This document shows positions 44,121 to 52,907 of a stretch of DNA of 64,000 bases, one piece after another. This stretch comes from Streptomyces piniterrae (GTDB lineage Bacteria; Actinomycetota; Actinomycetes; Streptomycetales; Streptomycetaceae). How positions within the stretch are numbered: the first letter of the stretch is position 1; every line of letters begins with the position of its first letter. A program made the position numbers and the translations under genes. Under the pieces are notes generated by a model, which worked only from the letters and a program-made list of their open reading frames with translations, was not told where the DNA came from and did not search any database. The DNA is taken from NCBI RefSeq assembly GCF_005048155.1, contig NZ_SUMB01000004.1:186001-250000 (forward strand). Direction: 5' to 3'.

Positions 44121-44783
44121 ATGGGGAACGCGAGAGCCCGCAAGGGTAGGAAAACCGAGGTCAGGGCCGCGATCGCGGCGGAACGGCAAGAACTGGCCGA
44201 CCTGTTCGACACTCTGCGAATCGAGCAGTGGAACGAGCAGAGCCTCTGCGCGGGATGGCGAGTGCGTGAAGTCGCGGCGCATATGTCGATGGGGTTCCGG
44301 CTCTCCTTGCCTGCGACGCTCGGCGAGTTGGTCAAGGCGCGCGGGAACCTTCACCGCATGACCGATCGGGTCGCGCGCAGGGATGCAGCCGTCCATTCCA
44401 CCACCGCACTCGGCGCCTTCCTGCGGGACAACGCCCACCACCCCTGGACGCCACCGGTTGGCGGGTTCGCGGCGGCGCTCGGCCACGACGTGGTGCACGG
44501 GCTGGACATCACCGTCGCCCTCGGCCTCGACCGACGCGTCCCCGAGGACCGGTTGCACATCCTTCTCGACGAGATCCGGCCCAGCAGCCTGAAGTTCTTC
44601 GGCGCCGACCTCGACGGAGTGCGGCTGTGCGCCGAGGACCTCGACTGGTCGTACGGCACCGGTTCGCCCGTGTACGGCGCCGCCCAGGATCTCCTGTTGC
44701 TGGCCTACGGCCGCAGACTTCCGGCCGGTCGGCTCCGAGGAGAACCGAGCCACCGTTTCAACCGACCCGCCCACGGAGCATGA
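44121..44783 (+). CDS. maleylpyruvate-isomerase-family (DinB-fold) protein
   Basis: A 220-residue mycothiol-dependent-type enzyme. AERQELADLFDTLRIEQWNE and SLCAGWRVREVAAHMSMGF are the diagnostic N-terminal helices, with a metal-type His in AAHMS and a second in GHDVVHGLDITVALG. Its C-terminus follows the YGxxQDLLLLAYGR pattern of the family. Role: mycothiol conjugation or isomerisation of an unknown small molecule. The start at 44121 trims an unconserved leader. Its TGA overlaps the ATG of the next gene (ATGA), so the two are coupled and probably under LysR control. Confidence 0.82.
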   Translation: MGNARARKGRKTEVRAAIAAERQELADLFDTLRIEQWNEQSLCAGWRVREVAAHMSMGFRLSLPATLGELVKARGNLHRMTDRVARRDAAVHSTTALGAFLRDNAHHPWTPPVGGFAAALGHDVVHGLDITVALGLDRRVPEDRLHILLDEIRPSSLKFFGADLDGVRLCAEDLDWSYGTGSPVYGAAQDLLLLAYGRRLPAGRLRGEPSHRFNRPAHGA

Positions 44784-45319
44784 ACCGCATGCGCACCCGG
44801 CTCATCCTGGGCATAGCCCTGCTGTCCACTGGTCTGCTCGCCGGAGCCTTCGGCTACGGGGCCGCCAATCTCGTCCCGACCTTCAACTCCGTGCCGATCG
44901 ACATGAGACTCGACTTCCACACCGAGCTGATGAAGATGAACGGGATCACTATGCAGGGGGCGATGGCGGTCTCGGCTCTCAGCGCCCTCGCCCTGGCTGC
45001 CCTGACACGCGAACGGGCCCGCGTACTCGCAGCCACGGCAGGGCTCCTGACCGTCGCGTCCTTCCTGATCACCCGGTTCGGGAACGTCCCGATCAACGGT
45101 CGTATCAAGGAGTGGGCCGCCACAGCGCCGCCGGCCGACTATGCGGAGATCCTGCGCCGCTGGGAGCTGTTCAACGATGCCCGCACCTGCACCGCCATAG
45201 TTGCGTTCGCCATCCTGATCTCTCTTGCCCTGCGCCGGACAAGCGAACGGCCAAACATCGCCGAACCCGCCATGGCCGTCTCGAACCCTGGTGCGTCGAC
45301 GTCCGGCCCGCCCGTATAA
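44780..45319 (+). CDS. DUF1772 (anthrone-oxygenase-like) membrane protein
   Basis: A 179-residue integral membrane protein with four hydrophobic helices and the family block YGAANLVPTFNSVPIDMRLD at the start and FGNVPINGRIKEW after TM3, then RRWELFNDARTCTAIVAFAI. DUF1772 proteins include anthrone oxygenases such as those acting on polycyclic aromatics; most members are uncharacterised. Coupled by ATGA to the upstream DinB-type gene; followed by a strong intrinsic terminator. Confidence 0.8.
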   Translation: MNRMRTRLILGIALLSTGLLAGAFGYGAANLVPTFNSVPIDMRLDFHTELMKMNGITMQGAMAVSALSALALAALTRERARVLAATAGLLTVASFLITRFGNVPINGRIKEWAATAPPADYAEILRRWELFNDARTCTAIVAFAILISLALRRTSERPNIAEPAMAVSNPGASTSGPPV

Positions 45320-45378
45320 GTCGGCGTCCGGCCCGCCTGTGTGTGTAGAGGGGGGCGCGATCCGTCCCCGATCGCCAG

Positions 45379-45428
45379 GACAGCCCCGATGAGCTGCATT
45401 CGACACCTCATCGGGGCTGTCACTTTTT
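45379..45428 (+). terminator. intrinsic terminator with T-run
   Basis: Perfect 15-base arms GACAGCCCCGATGAG (45379-45393) and CTCATCGGGGCTGTC (45407-45421) with a 13-base loop are followed by ACTTTTTG, the clearest Rho-independent terminator in the window. Confidence 0.9.
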
Positions 45429-45542
45429 GACCATAAGCCGTCGTCGACGGACCCGGACACGATTCCGCCCTGACCATAGCGTTGAGCTCATCGCCCCGAC
45501 CCCGGCATCGAGCCCGGTGACGGAAAATGGAAAGGACGCGTG

Positions 45543-46190
45543 ATGAGCTCCGCGAAGCGCACCCAACTCACCTACGTCTTCGACGCCTACTGCGGCTGGT
45601 GCTACGGCTTCGGCCCGGCCCTGCACGAATTCGCCGCGGCCAACGCCGAGCGGAGCGACCTGCGAGTGCTGTCGGGCGGGCTGTTCACCGGCCCGCGCGC
45701 CCTGCCGGTGTCGGCCTACCCGCACATCCCCGGTGCCAACGCCCGCATCAGCGAGCTGACCGGCGTGACCTTCGGCCCGGCCTACGGGCGGGTCCTTGCC
45801 GAGGGCACCCTGGTGATGGACTCGGCCGACGCGGCCACCGGCCTGGTCGCACTGCGCAACCAGCCGGGTACGAGCGCGCTGGCCGCGGCCGCGGCCATGC
45901 AGCGCGCCTGGTACATCGACGGCCGCAGTCTCTCCGACGCGCAGGTGTACCGGGACATCGCCGCCGAGCTGGGGCTGGACGCCGAAGCGGTGGTCGCCGC
46001 GTACGAATCTCCCACCACCCGCGCTCAGGCCGAGGCCGACTTCCGCGAGGTGCGCCGCCTGGGTGTCGAGGGCTATCCGACGCTGTTGCTGCACACCGCG
46101 CACGGGACCGATCGCCTGGGCGGCCCGCTCTCCACCTCCGACGCCCTGACCCGCGCCCTCGACCAGCACAGCGCCGTCATGGCCACCTGA
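45543..46190 (+). CDS. DsbA-family thioredoxin-like protein
   Basis: A 215-residue DsbA-fold protein. The redox site is CGWC in YVFDAYCGWCYGFGP; the cis-Pro region is GVEGYPTLLLHT. The layout matches FrnE/HCCA-isomerase-like DsbA proteins of the cytosol (no signal peptide). Possible roles are thiol oxidoreductase or glutathione/mycothiol-related isomerase. Start ATG at 45543 is favoured by AAAGGA 6 bases upstream; a GTG is directly before it. Closely followed (101 bases) by the MBL-fold gene, probably one operon. Confidence 0.85.
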   Translation: MSSAKRTQLTYVFDAYCGWCYGFGPALHEFAAANAERSDLRVLSGGLFTGPRALPVSAYPHIPGANARISELTGVTFGPAYGRVLAEGTLVMDSADAATGLVALRNQPGTSALAAAAAMQRAWYIDGRSLSDAQVYRDIAAELGLDAEAVVAAYESPTTRAQAEADFREVRRLGVEGYPTLLLHTAHGTDRLGGPLSTSDALTRALDQHSAVMAT

Positions 46191-46291
46191 ACCACCCCGC
46201 ACCTCAACCCAGTTCGTCGCGCGAAGGTCGTCACACGAAAGTCGTCACGCGAACTGCCCGCCCCTCCCCCTTTCACGAAAGGCAGGACCCC

Positions 46292-47101
46292 ATGTCCGCA
46301 CTGAGCTACACCGTGCACACGGCCGGCGCCACAGGCCTGCACAAGTCATCCGTACTGATCAGCGGTGATCGTGAGGCGCTGTTGGTCGACGGCCAGTTCA
46401 CGCTCGCCGAGCAGCACCGGGTCCTCGCGGACATCATCGACAGCGGTAAGGATCTGACCGCGGTCGTCGTCACCGCCTCCGACCCGGACTACTACTTCGG
46501 CCTTGAGGTGATCAGGCGGGCGTTCCCCAAGGTCAGGATCGTCGCCACGGCCACCACCATGGAAAGGATCAAGGCAAGCTGGGAATCCAAGCTCCGCACC
46601 TGGGCCCATCTGGGCAAGAACCTCCCCGGCGAGGTCATCATCCCCGAGGTGCTGAAGGAGGACCGCGTCAGCATCGAGGGACACGACTTCGAGATCCGCG
46701 GCGGTCACCCGGACCTGGTCTGGCGCACCGAGTACCTGTGGCAGCCCGAGGACCGAGCGGTCGTCGGCGGTGTCCTGCTCTTCGCCGGACTGCATGTGTG
46801 GACCGCGGACACCGCCACGGCGCGCGAACGCCTCGCCTGGGCCGAGACACTGGCCGAACTGGAGCGGCTGGAACCGCGCTACGTCGTCGCCGGCCACCGC
46901 TCCGCGGATTCCGCCACCGACGCCTCCGTCATTGCCTTCACCCGTGCCTACCTGGCCGAGTTCGAGGAGGAGCTGGCCAAGAGCGGCAACAGTGCCAAGG
47001 CGTTGGAGGCCGCGATGCTCCGACGCCACCCGGACCTGGGCCTCCAGGTCGCGGCGGAGCTGGGCTCCAAGGTCGCCACCGGCGAGATGACCTGGGGCTG
47101 A
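46292..47101 (+). CDS. metallo-beta-lactamase-fold protein lacking the HxHxDH motif
   Basis: A 269-residue MBL-fold protein: KSSVLISGDREALLVDGQFT, then TAVVVTASDPDYYFGLEVIR where most members have THxHxDHxxG, and the later AVVGGVLLFAGLHVWTADT and RYVVAGHRS strands. The first metal-ligand histidines are replaced (TASDPDY), leaving only Asp and the late His, so classic dinuclear zinc hydrolysis is unlikely. It may be a metal-poor enzyme or sensor. ATG at 46292 follows AAGGCAGGA. Probably co-transcribed with the DsbA gene. Confidence 0.78.
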   Translation: MSALSYTVHTAGATGLHKSSVLISGDREALLVDGQFTLAEQHRVLADIIDSGKDLTAVVVTASDPDYYFGLEVIRRAFPKVRIVATATTMERIKASWESKLRTWAHLGKNLPGEVIIPEVLKEDRVSIEGHDFEIRGGHPDLVWRTEYLWQPEDRAVVGGVLLFAGLHVWTADTATARERLAWAETLAELERLEPRYVVAGHRSADSATDASVIAFTRAYLAEFEEELAKSGNSAKALEAAMLRRHPDLGLQVAAELGSKVATGEMTWG

Positions 47102-47120
47102 CCATGCGGAGGGGCATAGC

Positions 47121-48917
47121 TCAGAAGCAGTCCGCTGGCATGTCGAGGGTGGTGCGGTCGAGGCTTTCCAGCAGCGCGAACTGCGCCTCCGTCCTGGGCA
47201 GTTCGTACCGGAAGAAGTACTGACCCGCCCGGCGCTTGCCCTCGTAGAAGGAGCCGCTGCGTCCGGCGGCGGCCAACATCTGCTCCAGCCACATCCAGGC
47301 AACCACGACGTGTCCCACGGCCTCCAGATAGACCGAGGCGTTGGCGAGGGCGGTCTCGGCGTCCCCGGCCTTCCACAGACGCCGCGTCACGGCGGCGACG
47401 CGGGCGACGGAGGCGTCCAACTGCCGTCCGAAGCCGGCGACCTGGTCGTCCGCGGCCGCCGCACGGGCGGTGGTCATGGAGACGGTGTCGATGAGCAGGC
47501 GGAGTCCCGCGCCGCCGTCCATGACGACCTTTCGGCCCAGCAGGTCGAGGCCGTGGACGCCGTGCGTCCCCTCGTGGATGGGGTTGAGGCGGTTGTCCCG
47601 GTAGAACTGCTCGACGTTGTACTCGCGGGTGTAGCCGTAACCGCCGTGGACCTGGATGGCAAGGTTGTTGGCCTCCAGGCACCACTGCGAGGGCCAGCTC
47701 TTGGCGATCGGGGTGAGCATGTCCAGCAGAAGCCCTGCCCTGGCCCGCTCGTCGTCCGTCGGGGCGGTGCGCTCGTCGTCCAGCAGCCGCCCGCAGTACA
47801 GGATGAGAGCCAGTGCGCCTTCGACGTACGACTTCTGGGCGAGGAGCATGCGCCGGACATCGGGATGCCCGACGATCGGGATCTGGGGGGTGGTGGCGTC
47901 CTTGGCCATGAGCGGGCGCCCCTGGGGCCGGGTGCGCGCGTAGTCCAGGGCGTGCAGATAGCCGGTGTAGCCGAGCGCTGTGGCACCGAGTCCGACACCG
48001 ATGCGGGCCTCGTTCATCATGTGGAACATGTAGGACAGTCCGCGGTGGGGCTCCCCGACCACGAAGCCGACGGCACCGGGTGCCCCACCGGGCCGGAAGG
48101 CGCCCTCACCGAAGTTCAGCAGCGTGTTGGTCGTCCCTCGATACCCCATCTTGTGATTGAGGCCGGCCAGGACGACGTCGTTGCGCTCGCCGAGCGTCCC
48201 GTCGGCCCCCACCAGGACCTTGGGGACGATGAAGAGCGAGAGTCCCTTCACCCCGGGCGGGCCGCCGGGGATCCTGGCCAGGACCAGGTGGACGATGTTC
48301 TCCGTCAGTTCGTGGTCGCCACCCGAGATCCACATCTTGTTGCCGAACAGGCGGTAGGTGCCGTCATCGGCCGGTTCCGCGCGGGTGCGCACATCAGCCA
48401 GCGAGGAGCCCGCCTGTGGCTCCGACAGGCACATGGTCCCGGAGAAGCGGCCCTCGACCATCGGGCGGACATAGGTGTCGATCTGCTCGGGAGTGCCGTG
48501 GGCCTGCAGCAGGTTGGCGTTGCCGATGGTGAGGAAGGGGTAGGCGGCCGTTCCCACGTTGGCTGCCTGGAACCAGGCGAAGCAGGCGTTGGCCACCACG
48601 CTGGGCAACTGCATGCCGCCCACCTCGTGGTCCATGCCTCCGCCGATCAGCCCGGCGCCGGCGAAGACCTTCAGGGCCTCTTCGACTTCCGGGATGATGT
48701 GCACCCGCTCGCCGTCGAAGCGCGGCTCCTGGGCGTCGTTCTTCTTGTTGTGCGGGGCGAAGTGCCGGGCGGCGATCGTCTCGCTGAGGTCCAGTACCGC
48801 GTCGAAGGTTTCGCGCGAGTGGTCGGCGAAGCGGGGGCGCGCGGTCAGGGATTCAACGTCGAGCCACTCGTGCAGCAGGAAGTCGAGGTCTCGACGGGAG
48901 AGCAGGAGGGAGGCCAT
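47121..48917 (-). CDS. acyl-CoA dehydrogenase (ACAD10/AidB-like)
   Basis: A 598-residue acyl-CoA dehydrogenase with the extended N- and C-terminal regions of the DmdC/FadE5 group. Substrate and FAD contacts: CLSEPQAGSSLADVR, GNKMWISGGDHEL, GLSLFIVPK, the Arg/His in NHKMGYRGT, and the catalytic glutamate in NPIHEGTHG. The C-terminal helical domain (VAWMWLEQMLAAAGRSGSFY) fits. It would oxidise an acyl-CoA with FAD and electron-transfer flavoprotein. Second gene in an operon with the SDR at 48981 (gap 63 bases). GAGGACC precedes the ATG. Confidence 0.88.
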   Translation of the reverse strand: MASLLLSRRDLDFLLHEWLDVESLTARPRFADHSRETFDAVLDLSETIAARHFAPHNKKNDAQEPRFDGERVHIIPEVEEALKVFAGAGLIGGGMDHEVGGMQLPSVVANACFAWFQAANVGTAAYPFLTIGNANLLQAHGTPEQIDTYVRPMVEGRFSGTMCLSEPQAGSSLADVRTRAEPADDGTYRLFGNKMWISGGDHELTENIVHLVLARIPGGPPGVKGLSLFIVPKVLVGADGTLGERNDVVLAGLNHKMGYRGTTNTLLNFGEGAFRPGGAPGAVGFVVGEPHRGLSYMFHMMNEARIGVGLGATALGYTGYLHALDYARTRPQGRPLMAKDATTPQIPIVGHPDVRRMLLAQKSYVEGALALILYCGRLLDDERTAPTDDERARAGLLLDMLTPIAKSWPSQWCLEANNLAIQVHGGYGYTREYNVEQFYRDNRLNPIHEGTHGVHGLDLLGRKVVMDGGAGLRLLIDTVSMTTARAAAADDQVAGFGRQLDASVARVAAVTRRLWKAGDAETALANASVYLEAVGHVVVAWMWLEQMLAAAGRSGSFYEGKRRAGQYFFRYELPRTEAQFALLESLDRTTLDMPADCF

Positions 48918-48980
48918 GGTCCTCTTCTTCTCGGGTTCGGGTTGCTTGCGTGAGGGGGGTGTGGAGCTGTCGCCGGCCGG

Positions 48981-49751
48981 TCAGACCGTGGTGCCGATGC
49001 CGCCGTCGACCGGGATGACGGCGCCTGTGACGTAGGCGCCCGCACGGCTGGCCAGATAGACGGCGACGCCCGCCATGTCGTCCGGTCGCCCGATCCGGCG
49101 CAGCGGAGCCGCCTCCGCGATCGCCTCGCCCACGGCGTCCAGGGTCGCGGCCATCATCTTCGACTCGAAGGGGCCGGGCGCGATGGCGTTCACGGTGATG
49201 CCCTGTGGCCCGAGCTCCTTGGCCAGCACGCGGGTGAGGTGGTGCAGGCCCGCCTTGCTGGCCGCGTAGGAGTAGGCCGAGACCGGGCTGACGTGCAGGC
49301 CGTCGATGGATCCGACGTTGATGATCCGCGCAGGGTCCTCCGCCGACCCGCCGGCGCGCAGCTTCGGCAGGAGGGCCTGGGTGAGCAGGAAGGGGCTGCG
49401 CAGGTTGAGGTCCATCACCTTGTCCCAGCCGCTGACCGGGAACTCGTCCAGGGGCGCACCCCAGGTGGCGCCGGCGTTGTTCACCAGGATGTGCAGCTGC
49501 TCCTCCCGCTCGCCGATGTCTGCGGCGAGTCGGTGGCACTCCTCCTCGCGCGACAGGTCGGCGGGCAGCGCGACCGCCTGGCCGGGACCGGAGAGCTCGC
49601 GCACGGCCTCCTCGCAGGCTTCCGCCTTGCGCGAGCTGATGTAGACCTTGGCTCCCGCTTCGACCAGGCCCCGGGCGATCATCAGGCCGATGCCGCGGGA
49701 GCCGCCGGTCACGAGGGCGGTTTTGCCGGAGAGGGAGAACAGTGAGGTCAT
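48981..49751 (-). CDS. short-chain dehydrogenase/reductase (SDR)
   Basis: A 256-residue classical SDR. Cofactor motif TGGSRGIG, structural NNAG (VNNAGATWG), active-site Ser then YSYAASKAG (Tyr and Lys), and the VNAIAPGPFESKMM lid. Reaction: NAD(P)-dependent oxidation or reduction of a hydroxy or keto acyl substrate. Starts at ATG 49751 with GGAG upstream; a longer frame begins at 49985 but its leader is unlike any SDR. Operon with the acyl-CoA dehydrogenase suggests a beta-oxidation-like acyl-CoA conversion. Confidence 0.88.
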   Translation of the reverse strand: MTSLFSLSGKTALVTGGSRGIGLMIARGLVEAGAKVYISSRKAEACEEAVRELSGPGQAVALPADLSREEECHRLAADIGEREEQLHILVNNAGATWGAPLDEFPVSGWDKVMDLNLRSPFLLTQALLPKLRAGGSAEDPARIINVGSIDGLHVSPVSAYSYAASKAGLHHLTRVLAKELGPQGITVNAIAPGPFESKMMAATLDAVGEAIAEAAPLRRIGRPDDMAGVAVYLASRAGAYVTGAVIPVDGGIGTTV

Positions 49752-49953
49752 GGTGGACTCCTCAGGGGGAGGGGCGGCACGGGCAGGCTGTTCCCGCCTC
49801 AGCTGGATACTAAGCAGTCGCTTAGCCGCTGTCCAAGCTTTGCGTCCACGGAACCCGTGACGGCGAGGACGGCGAACGAGGAGGAGTGGGAGGAGTCCGC
49901 GACCCCGTACGTGCCACAGACCTGAGGCCTCCACGTCAGATCGCCGGCCCCGG

Positions 49954-50130
49954 ATGAGCGCCCTCGGCATCGTCGTCACCGACATGGGTGCCGGCCGCGC
50001 CTTCTACGCTCGGCTCGGCCTCACCCTCCAGATCGACGAACTCACGCCCACCCACGCCGCGTACACCTGGCCGCACAACGGCCGCTAACTCATGCTCGAC
50101 ACCGAGGACTTCGCTGCCGCTCGCGCCTCG
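49954..50130 (+). pseudogene. VOC-family protein fragment with in-frame stop
   Basis: ATG at 49954 opens MSALGIVVTDMGAGRAFYAR, the N-terminal alpha/beta motif of a glyoxalase/VOC domain, but a TAA at 50086-50088 interrupts the frame after NGR. Downstream the frame continues as LMLDTEDFAA, a typical VOC continuation, so the TAA is a nonsense change (CAA to TAA would restore it). The rest is lost into the MerR gene. It is a decayed gene. Confidence 0.75.
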
Positions 50131-50134
50131 GACA

Positions 50135-50512
50135 TCAGTCGGCGACCGCCGACCGCAGGCGCTCCCGATGTGCCTGCGCCATGGCCATCAGCCCGGCGAG
50201 AGCGTCCCGGGTGCGTACGAGCTCGGCGATGTGCCCGGACAGCCGGTCGAGCTCCTGCGCCATGCGGTCCAGCGCCGCGTCGGAGTTCTCCTCGCTGGGA
50301 GAATCGACGCACGGCAGCAGTTCGGCGATGGTGCGGCTGGACAGTCCCGCGGCGAACAGCCGCTGGATGAACACGACCCGCTCGACCTCGTGCTCCGTGT
50401 AGTGCCGCTGCCCGCTGGCACTGCGAGTGCTGGTGAGCAGCCCCTGCTCCTCGTAGTAGCGCAGGGACCGGACGCTGACTCCGGCCCGTGATGCCAGCTC
50501 CCCGATGCGCAC
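50135..50512 (-). CDS. MerR family transcriptional regulator
   Basis: A 125-residue MerR protein starting at GTG (RIGELASRAGVSVRSLRYYE). The C-terminal coiled coil (LDRMAQELDRLSGHIAELVR) dimerises. A single Cys in LLPCVDS makes metal or thiol sensing possible but no Cys cluster is seen. GGGAG lies 6 bases upstream of the GTG. Divergent from the ene-reductase, whose MerR-type promoter carries a spacer dyad; probably it activates that gene. Confidence 0.86.
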   Translation of the reverse strand: MRIGELASRAGVSVRSLRYYEEQGLLTSTRSASGQRHYTEHEVERVVFIQRLFAAGLSSRTIAELLPCVDSPSEENSDAALDRMAQELDRLSGHIAELVRTRDALAGLMAMAQAHRERLRSAVAD

Positions 50513-50548
50513 ACCGTCTCCCTCTGTGCTGTGAGCTGAGGCACAACC

Positions 50549-50582
50549 CTTGCCCCTGACGTCAGTGTCAGGTTCTAGCGTA
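50549..50582 (+). promoter_or_regulatory. MerR-type promoter for ene-reductase
   Basis: TTGCCC (50550-50555) and TAGCGT (50576-50581) are separated by 20 bases, with a dyad CCTGAC/GTCAGG inside (50554-50571). The long spacer and dyad are the hallmark of MerR-controlled promoters. The core TGACGTCAGTGTCAG closely resembles the spacer of the quinone-reductase promoter at 16266-16298. Confidence 0.65.
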
Positions 50583-50630
50583 GCCGCCGCGCCCGGTCGT
50601 CCGGCGCCCCGATCACGAAGGAGCCATGAC

Positions 50631-51707
50631 ATGACGAGCTTGTTCACCACGTACCGGCTAGGGGACCTGTCGCTGCCCAACCGGGTGGTGATGGCCCCGA
50701 TGACACGGGTCCGTGCCGCCGCCGGCGGTCTGGCGACGCCGTCGATGGCGACCTACTACGCTCAGCGGGCCACGGCCGGACTGATCGTGAGCGAGGGAGT
50801 GCAGCCGAACGTGGTCGGGCAGTCCAACCCCGGCACACCGGGACTGCACACCGACGAGCAGGTCTCCTCGTGGCGCCCGGTCACCGATGCGGTGCACGCC
50901 AACGGCGGACGGATCTTCGCCCAGATCATGCACGGCGGACGGGTTTCGCACCCAGACACCATCGGGATGCAGCCGGTCGGTCCCTCGGCGGTCGCGGCCG
51001 AAGGGTGGAAGGTGTTCACCCCGACCGGGCTTCAGCCGGCGCCGACCCCGCGCGCTCTGGAAACCGCCGAGGTGCCCGAGCAGGCCGAGTCGTACGCCCA
51101 GGCCGCCCGCCGCGCCATCGACGCCGGCTTCGACGGCGTGGAGCTGCACGGCGCCAACGGCTATCTCATCTCGCAGTTCCTCTCGTCCAATGCCAACCTG
51201 CGCACCGACCGCTACGGAGGCTCGGTGAGCAACCGGATCCGCTTCGCCGTCGAGGCGGTGTCCGCAACCGCCGAGGCCGTCGGCGCGGCCAGGACCGGAA
51301 TCCGCCTGTCCCCCGGCGTGACCTTCTGGGGAGTCGAGGAGACCGACATCCCCGAGCTCTACACCGCGCTACTGACCGAACTGTCCGGCCTCGGACTGGC
51401 CTACATCCATCTCGAAGCCACCGCCGAGGAGGAGTTGCTGGCCGGCCTGCGCCGCGCATGGCAGGGCACCCTGATCATGAACCCCGTGCTCCCGATGGGA
51501 CCGAAGCACACCGGCCGGGACGAGGCCGACCACTGGCTCGACCTGGGGGCCGAGCTCATCAGCTTCGGCCGCGCCTTCATCTCCAACCCCGACCTGGTCG
51601 AGAGGCTGCGCACCGGAGTGCCGCTCGCTCCCGTCGACGAGGCCACGTACTACCAGGGCGGCGACGCGGGGTACCTGACCTACCCGGCATACCAGTACAC
51701 GGCCTGA
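50631..51707 (+). CDS. old yellow enzyme family ene-reductase
   Basis: A 358-residue FMN ene-reductase (NemA-like). It begins [20 protein letters not shown], has [34 protein letters not shown], and [20 protein letters not shown] with the [11 protein letters not shown] continuation; the final [18 protein letters not shown] and [14 protein letters not shown] are family-typical. Catalytic His-Gly/Asn pattern is HGAN. It reduces alkenes, nitrate esters or quinones with NAD(P)H. Start at 50631 has GAAGGAG 7 bases upstream. Probably induced by its divergent MerR. Confidence 0.9.
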   Translation: MTSLFTTYRLGDLSLPNRVVMAPMTRVRAAAGGLATPSMATYYAQRATAGLIVSEGVQPNVVGQSNPGTPGLHTDEQVSSWRPVTDAVHANGGRIFAQIMHGGRVSHPDTIGMQPVGPSAVAAEGWKVFTPTGLQPAPTPRALETAEVPEQAESYAQAARRAIDAGFDGVELHGANGYLISQFLSSNANLRTDRYGGSVSNRIRFAVEAVSATAEAVGAARTGIRLSPGVTFWGVEETDIPELYTALLTELSGLGLAYIHLEATAEEELLAGLRRAWQGTLIMNPVLPMGPKHTGRDEADHWLDLGAELISFGRAFISNPDLVERLRTGVPLAPVDEATYYQGGDAGYLTYPAYQYTA

Positions 51708-51758
51708 CACCGCCCTTCGGCGTCCGGCCCCGACGCATCCGGCGCCCCAGCGCACACC

Positions 51759-51813
51759 CCGCTTCACCGCTTCACCACTCCACCGCTTCACCACTCCACC
51801 GCTTCACCGCTTC
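51759..51813. repeat. CCGCTTCACCACTCCA tandem repeat
   Basis: Units of CCGCTTCACCACTCCA are repeated about three times, with GCTTCACC variants, immediately after the ene-reductase. The tail then runs into gene remnants. Confidence 0.7.
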
Positions 51814-51859
51814 AGAGGGCATCCAGGTCCACGGCGGAGCGGCAGGATGGCAACACCGA

Positions 51860-52030
51860 CGGCCTTGACGCCGCGCGCGGGCCGCGCGGATCGGCTTCTT
51901 GTGGGCCTCGATGAGCTGACGTGCAGTCACGTGGCTTGCTACTTCCATGCGGGTGTCGCCCATCTCGGAGGCGCCGATGTCGTTCGCGCTGGTGTGGATG
52001 ATCACCGTGCATACGCAGATCGGGGGACGT
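51860..52030 (-). pseudogene. SGNH/GDSL-hydrolase fragment
   Basis: On the minus strand VIIHTSANDIGASEMGDTRM and later VTARQLIEAHKKPIRAARAR match the interior of SGNH hydrolases (GxNDIG block and the ARxLIxxxRxxIxxAHARG helix). No catalytic Ser or final His is present and no start or stop fits, so it is a remnant. It lies in a 630-base stretch (51708-52337) with no intact gene. Confidence 0.5.
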
Positions 52031-52084
52031 CTGCGTCGAACGGAGGTCCTGGTCAGGTGATCTTCCGGCTGACGCGCATGAAGG

Positions 52085-52142
52085 CAGGGCCTCTCGGTAG
52101 CTCGGGGATGCGAATCGAACCGAGCGATGCCGGGAGGCCCTG
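52085..52142. repeat. imperfect hairpin in remnant region
   Basis: CAGGGCCTCTCGGTAGCTCGG (21 bases split here as two parts, 52085-52105) pairs with 52120-52142 with a few mismatches and one bulge. It could be an insertion-sequence end pair, a transcription terminator of the remnant, or a recombination site; no transposase is attached. Confidence 0.4.
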
Positions 52143-52337
52143 TCGTCGTTGTTGTGGGCGTCTGCGCCCGTTGATTTCAACTCGGCTGCCGTGTCGTGCA
52201 ATTGTCTTGCGCACGCGTCCGGGAATGCGGCCGATCATCCCAGCTGGGTACGCCGGTATCCGCCATGTATGACCGACACGAAGTGACCGGTCGTGCGGCC
52301 GTTGCCGCCGGTGCCGGCCTGGCTTCGGGGCAGAGGC

Positions 52338-52907
52338 TCAGAGCGGCCCGAAGAGCCAGTTTCCGGGTGAGTCAGGGTTGCTGCTCGTGTAGTACTCCTC
52401 GGTGGCCTGCCGGAGCTCCTGCTCGTCCAGCTCTCCGCTGTCGTCGCGGTCCAGCTGCCGGAAGCCGTACTCCAGGTCCTCGGGCGTAATCCCGAAGGCC
52501 GACTCGTACATGAGCCGATACTCGTCAACGTCGATCTGTCCGTTGCCGTTGACGTCGACGAGATCCATCCAAGCGGCGACGACCTCGCTCACATTGGCAA
52601 GGAACTTCCCCCGGTTGTCACTCGCGGCCGCCCGGAAGCCGCGGGTGAACTCGGCTACGTCCACATAGCCGTTGCCGTCATCGTCCATGCCTGCAAGATG
52701 GTCCTGCCAGATCCGGTGCAATGCGTTGCGCAGCCGTTCCTTGCGGGCAGGGTCTTCCCCTCGCTCGAAGGCCGCCGCCAGCCGGTCGGCGAGGACCAGC
52801 AGATCGCCCTCGACCAGCTCGCCGTTGGCGTCCGAATCCATCAGCTCGAAGGCCCGTTCCAGCTTGCGGTCGAGGATGTCGATGGTCTCCGTGGTTGCTT
52901 CCGGCAT
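52338..52907 (-). CDS. calerythrin-like EF-hand protein
   Basis: A 189-residue Ca2+-binding protein with four EF-hand loops: DSDANGELVEGD, DDDGNGYVDVAE, DVNGNGQIDVDE and DRDDSGELDEQE. Positions and length match calerythrin, a cytosolic four-EF-hand protein of actinomycetes thought to buffer or sense calcium. A short charged tail and a hydrophobic helix between hands 2 and 3 fit the sarcoplasmic-type fold. ATG preceded by GGAGGG. Neighbours do not suggest a pathway. Confidence 0.88.
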   Translation of the reverse strand: MPEATTETIDILDRKLERAFELMDSDANGELVEGDLLVLADRLAAAFERGEDPARKERLRNALHRIWQDHLAGMDDDGNGYVDVAEFTRGFRAAASDNRGKFLANVSEVVAAWMDLVDVNGNGQIDVDEYRLMYESAFGITPEDLEYGFRQLDRDDSGELDEQELRQATEEYYTSSNPDSPGNWLFGPL

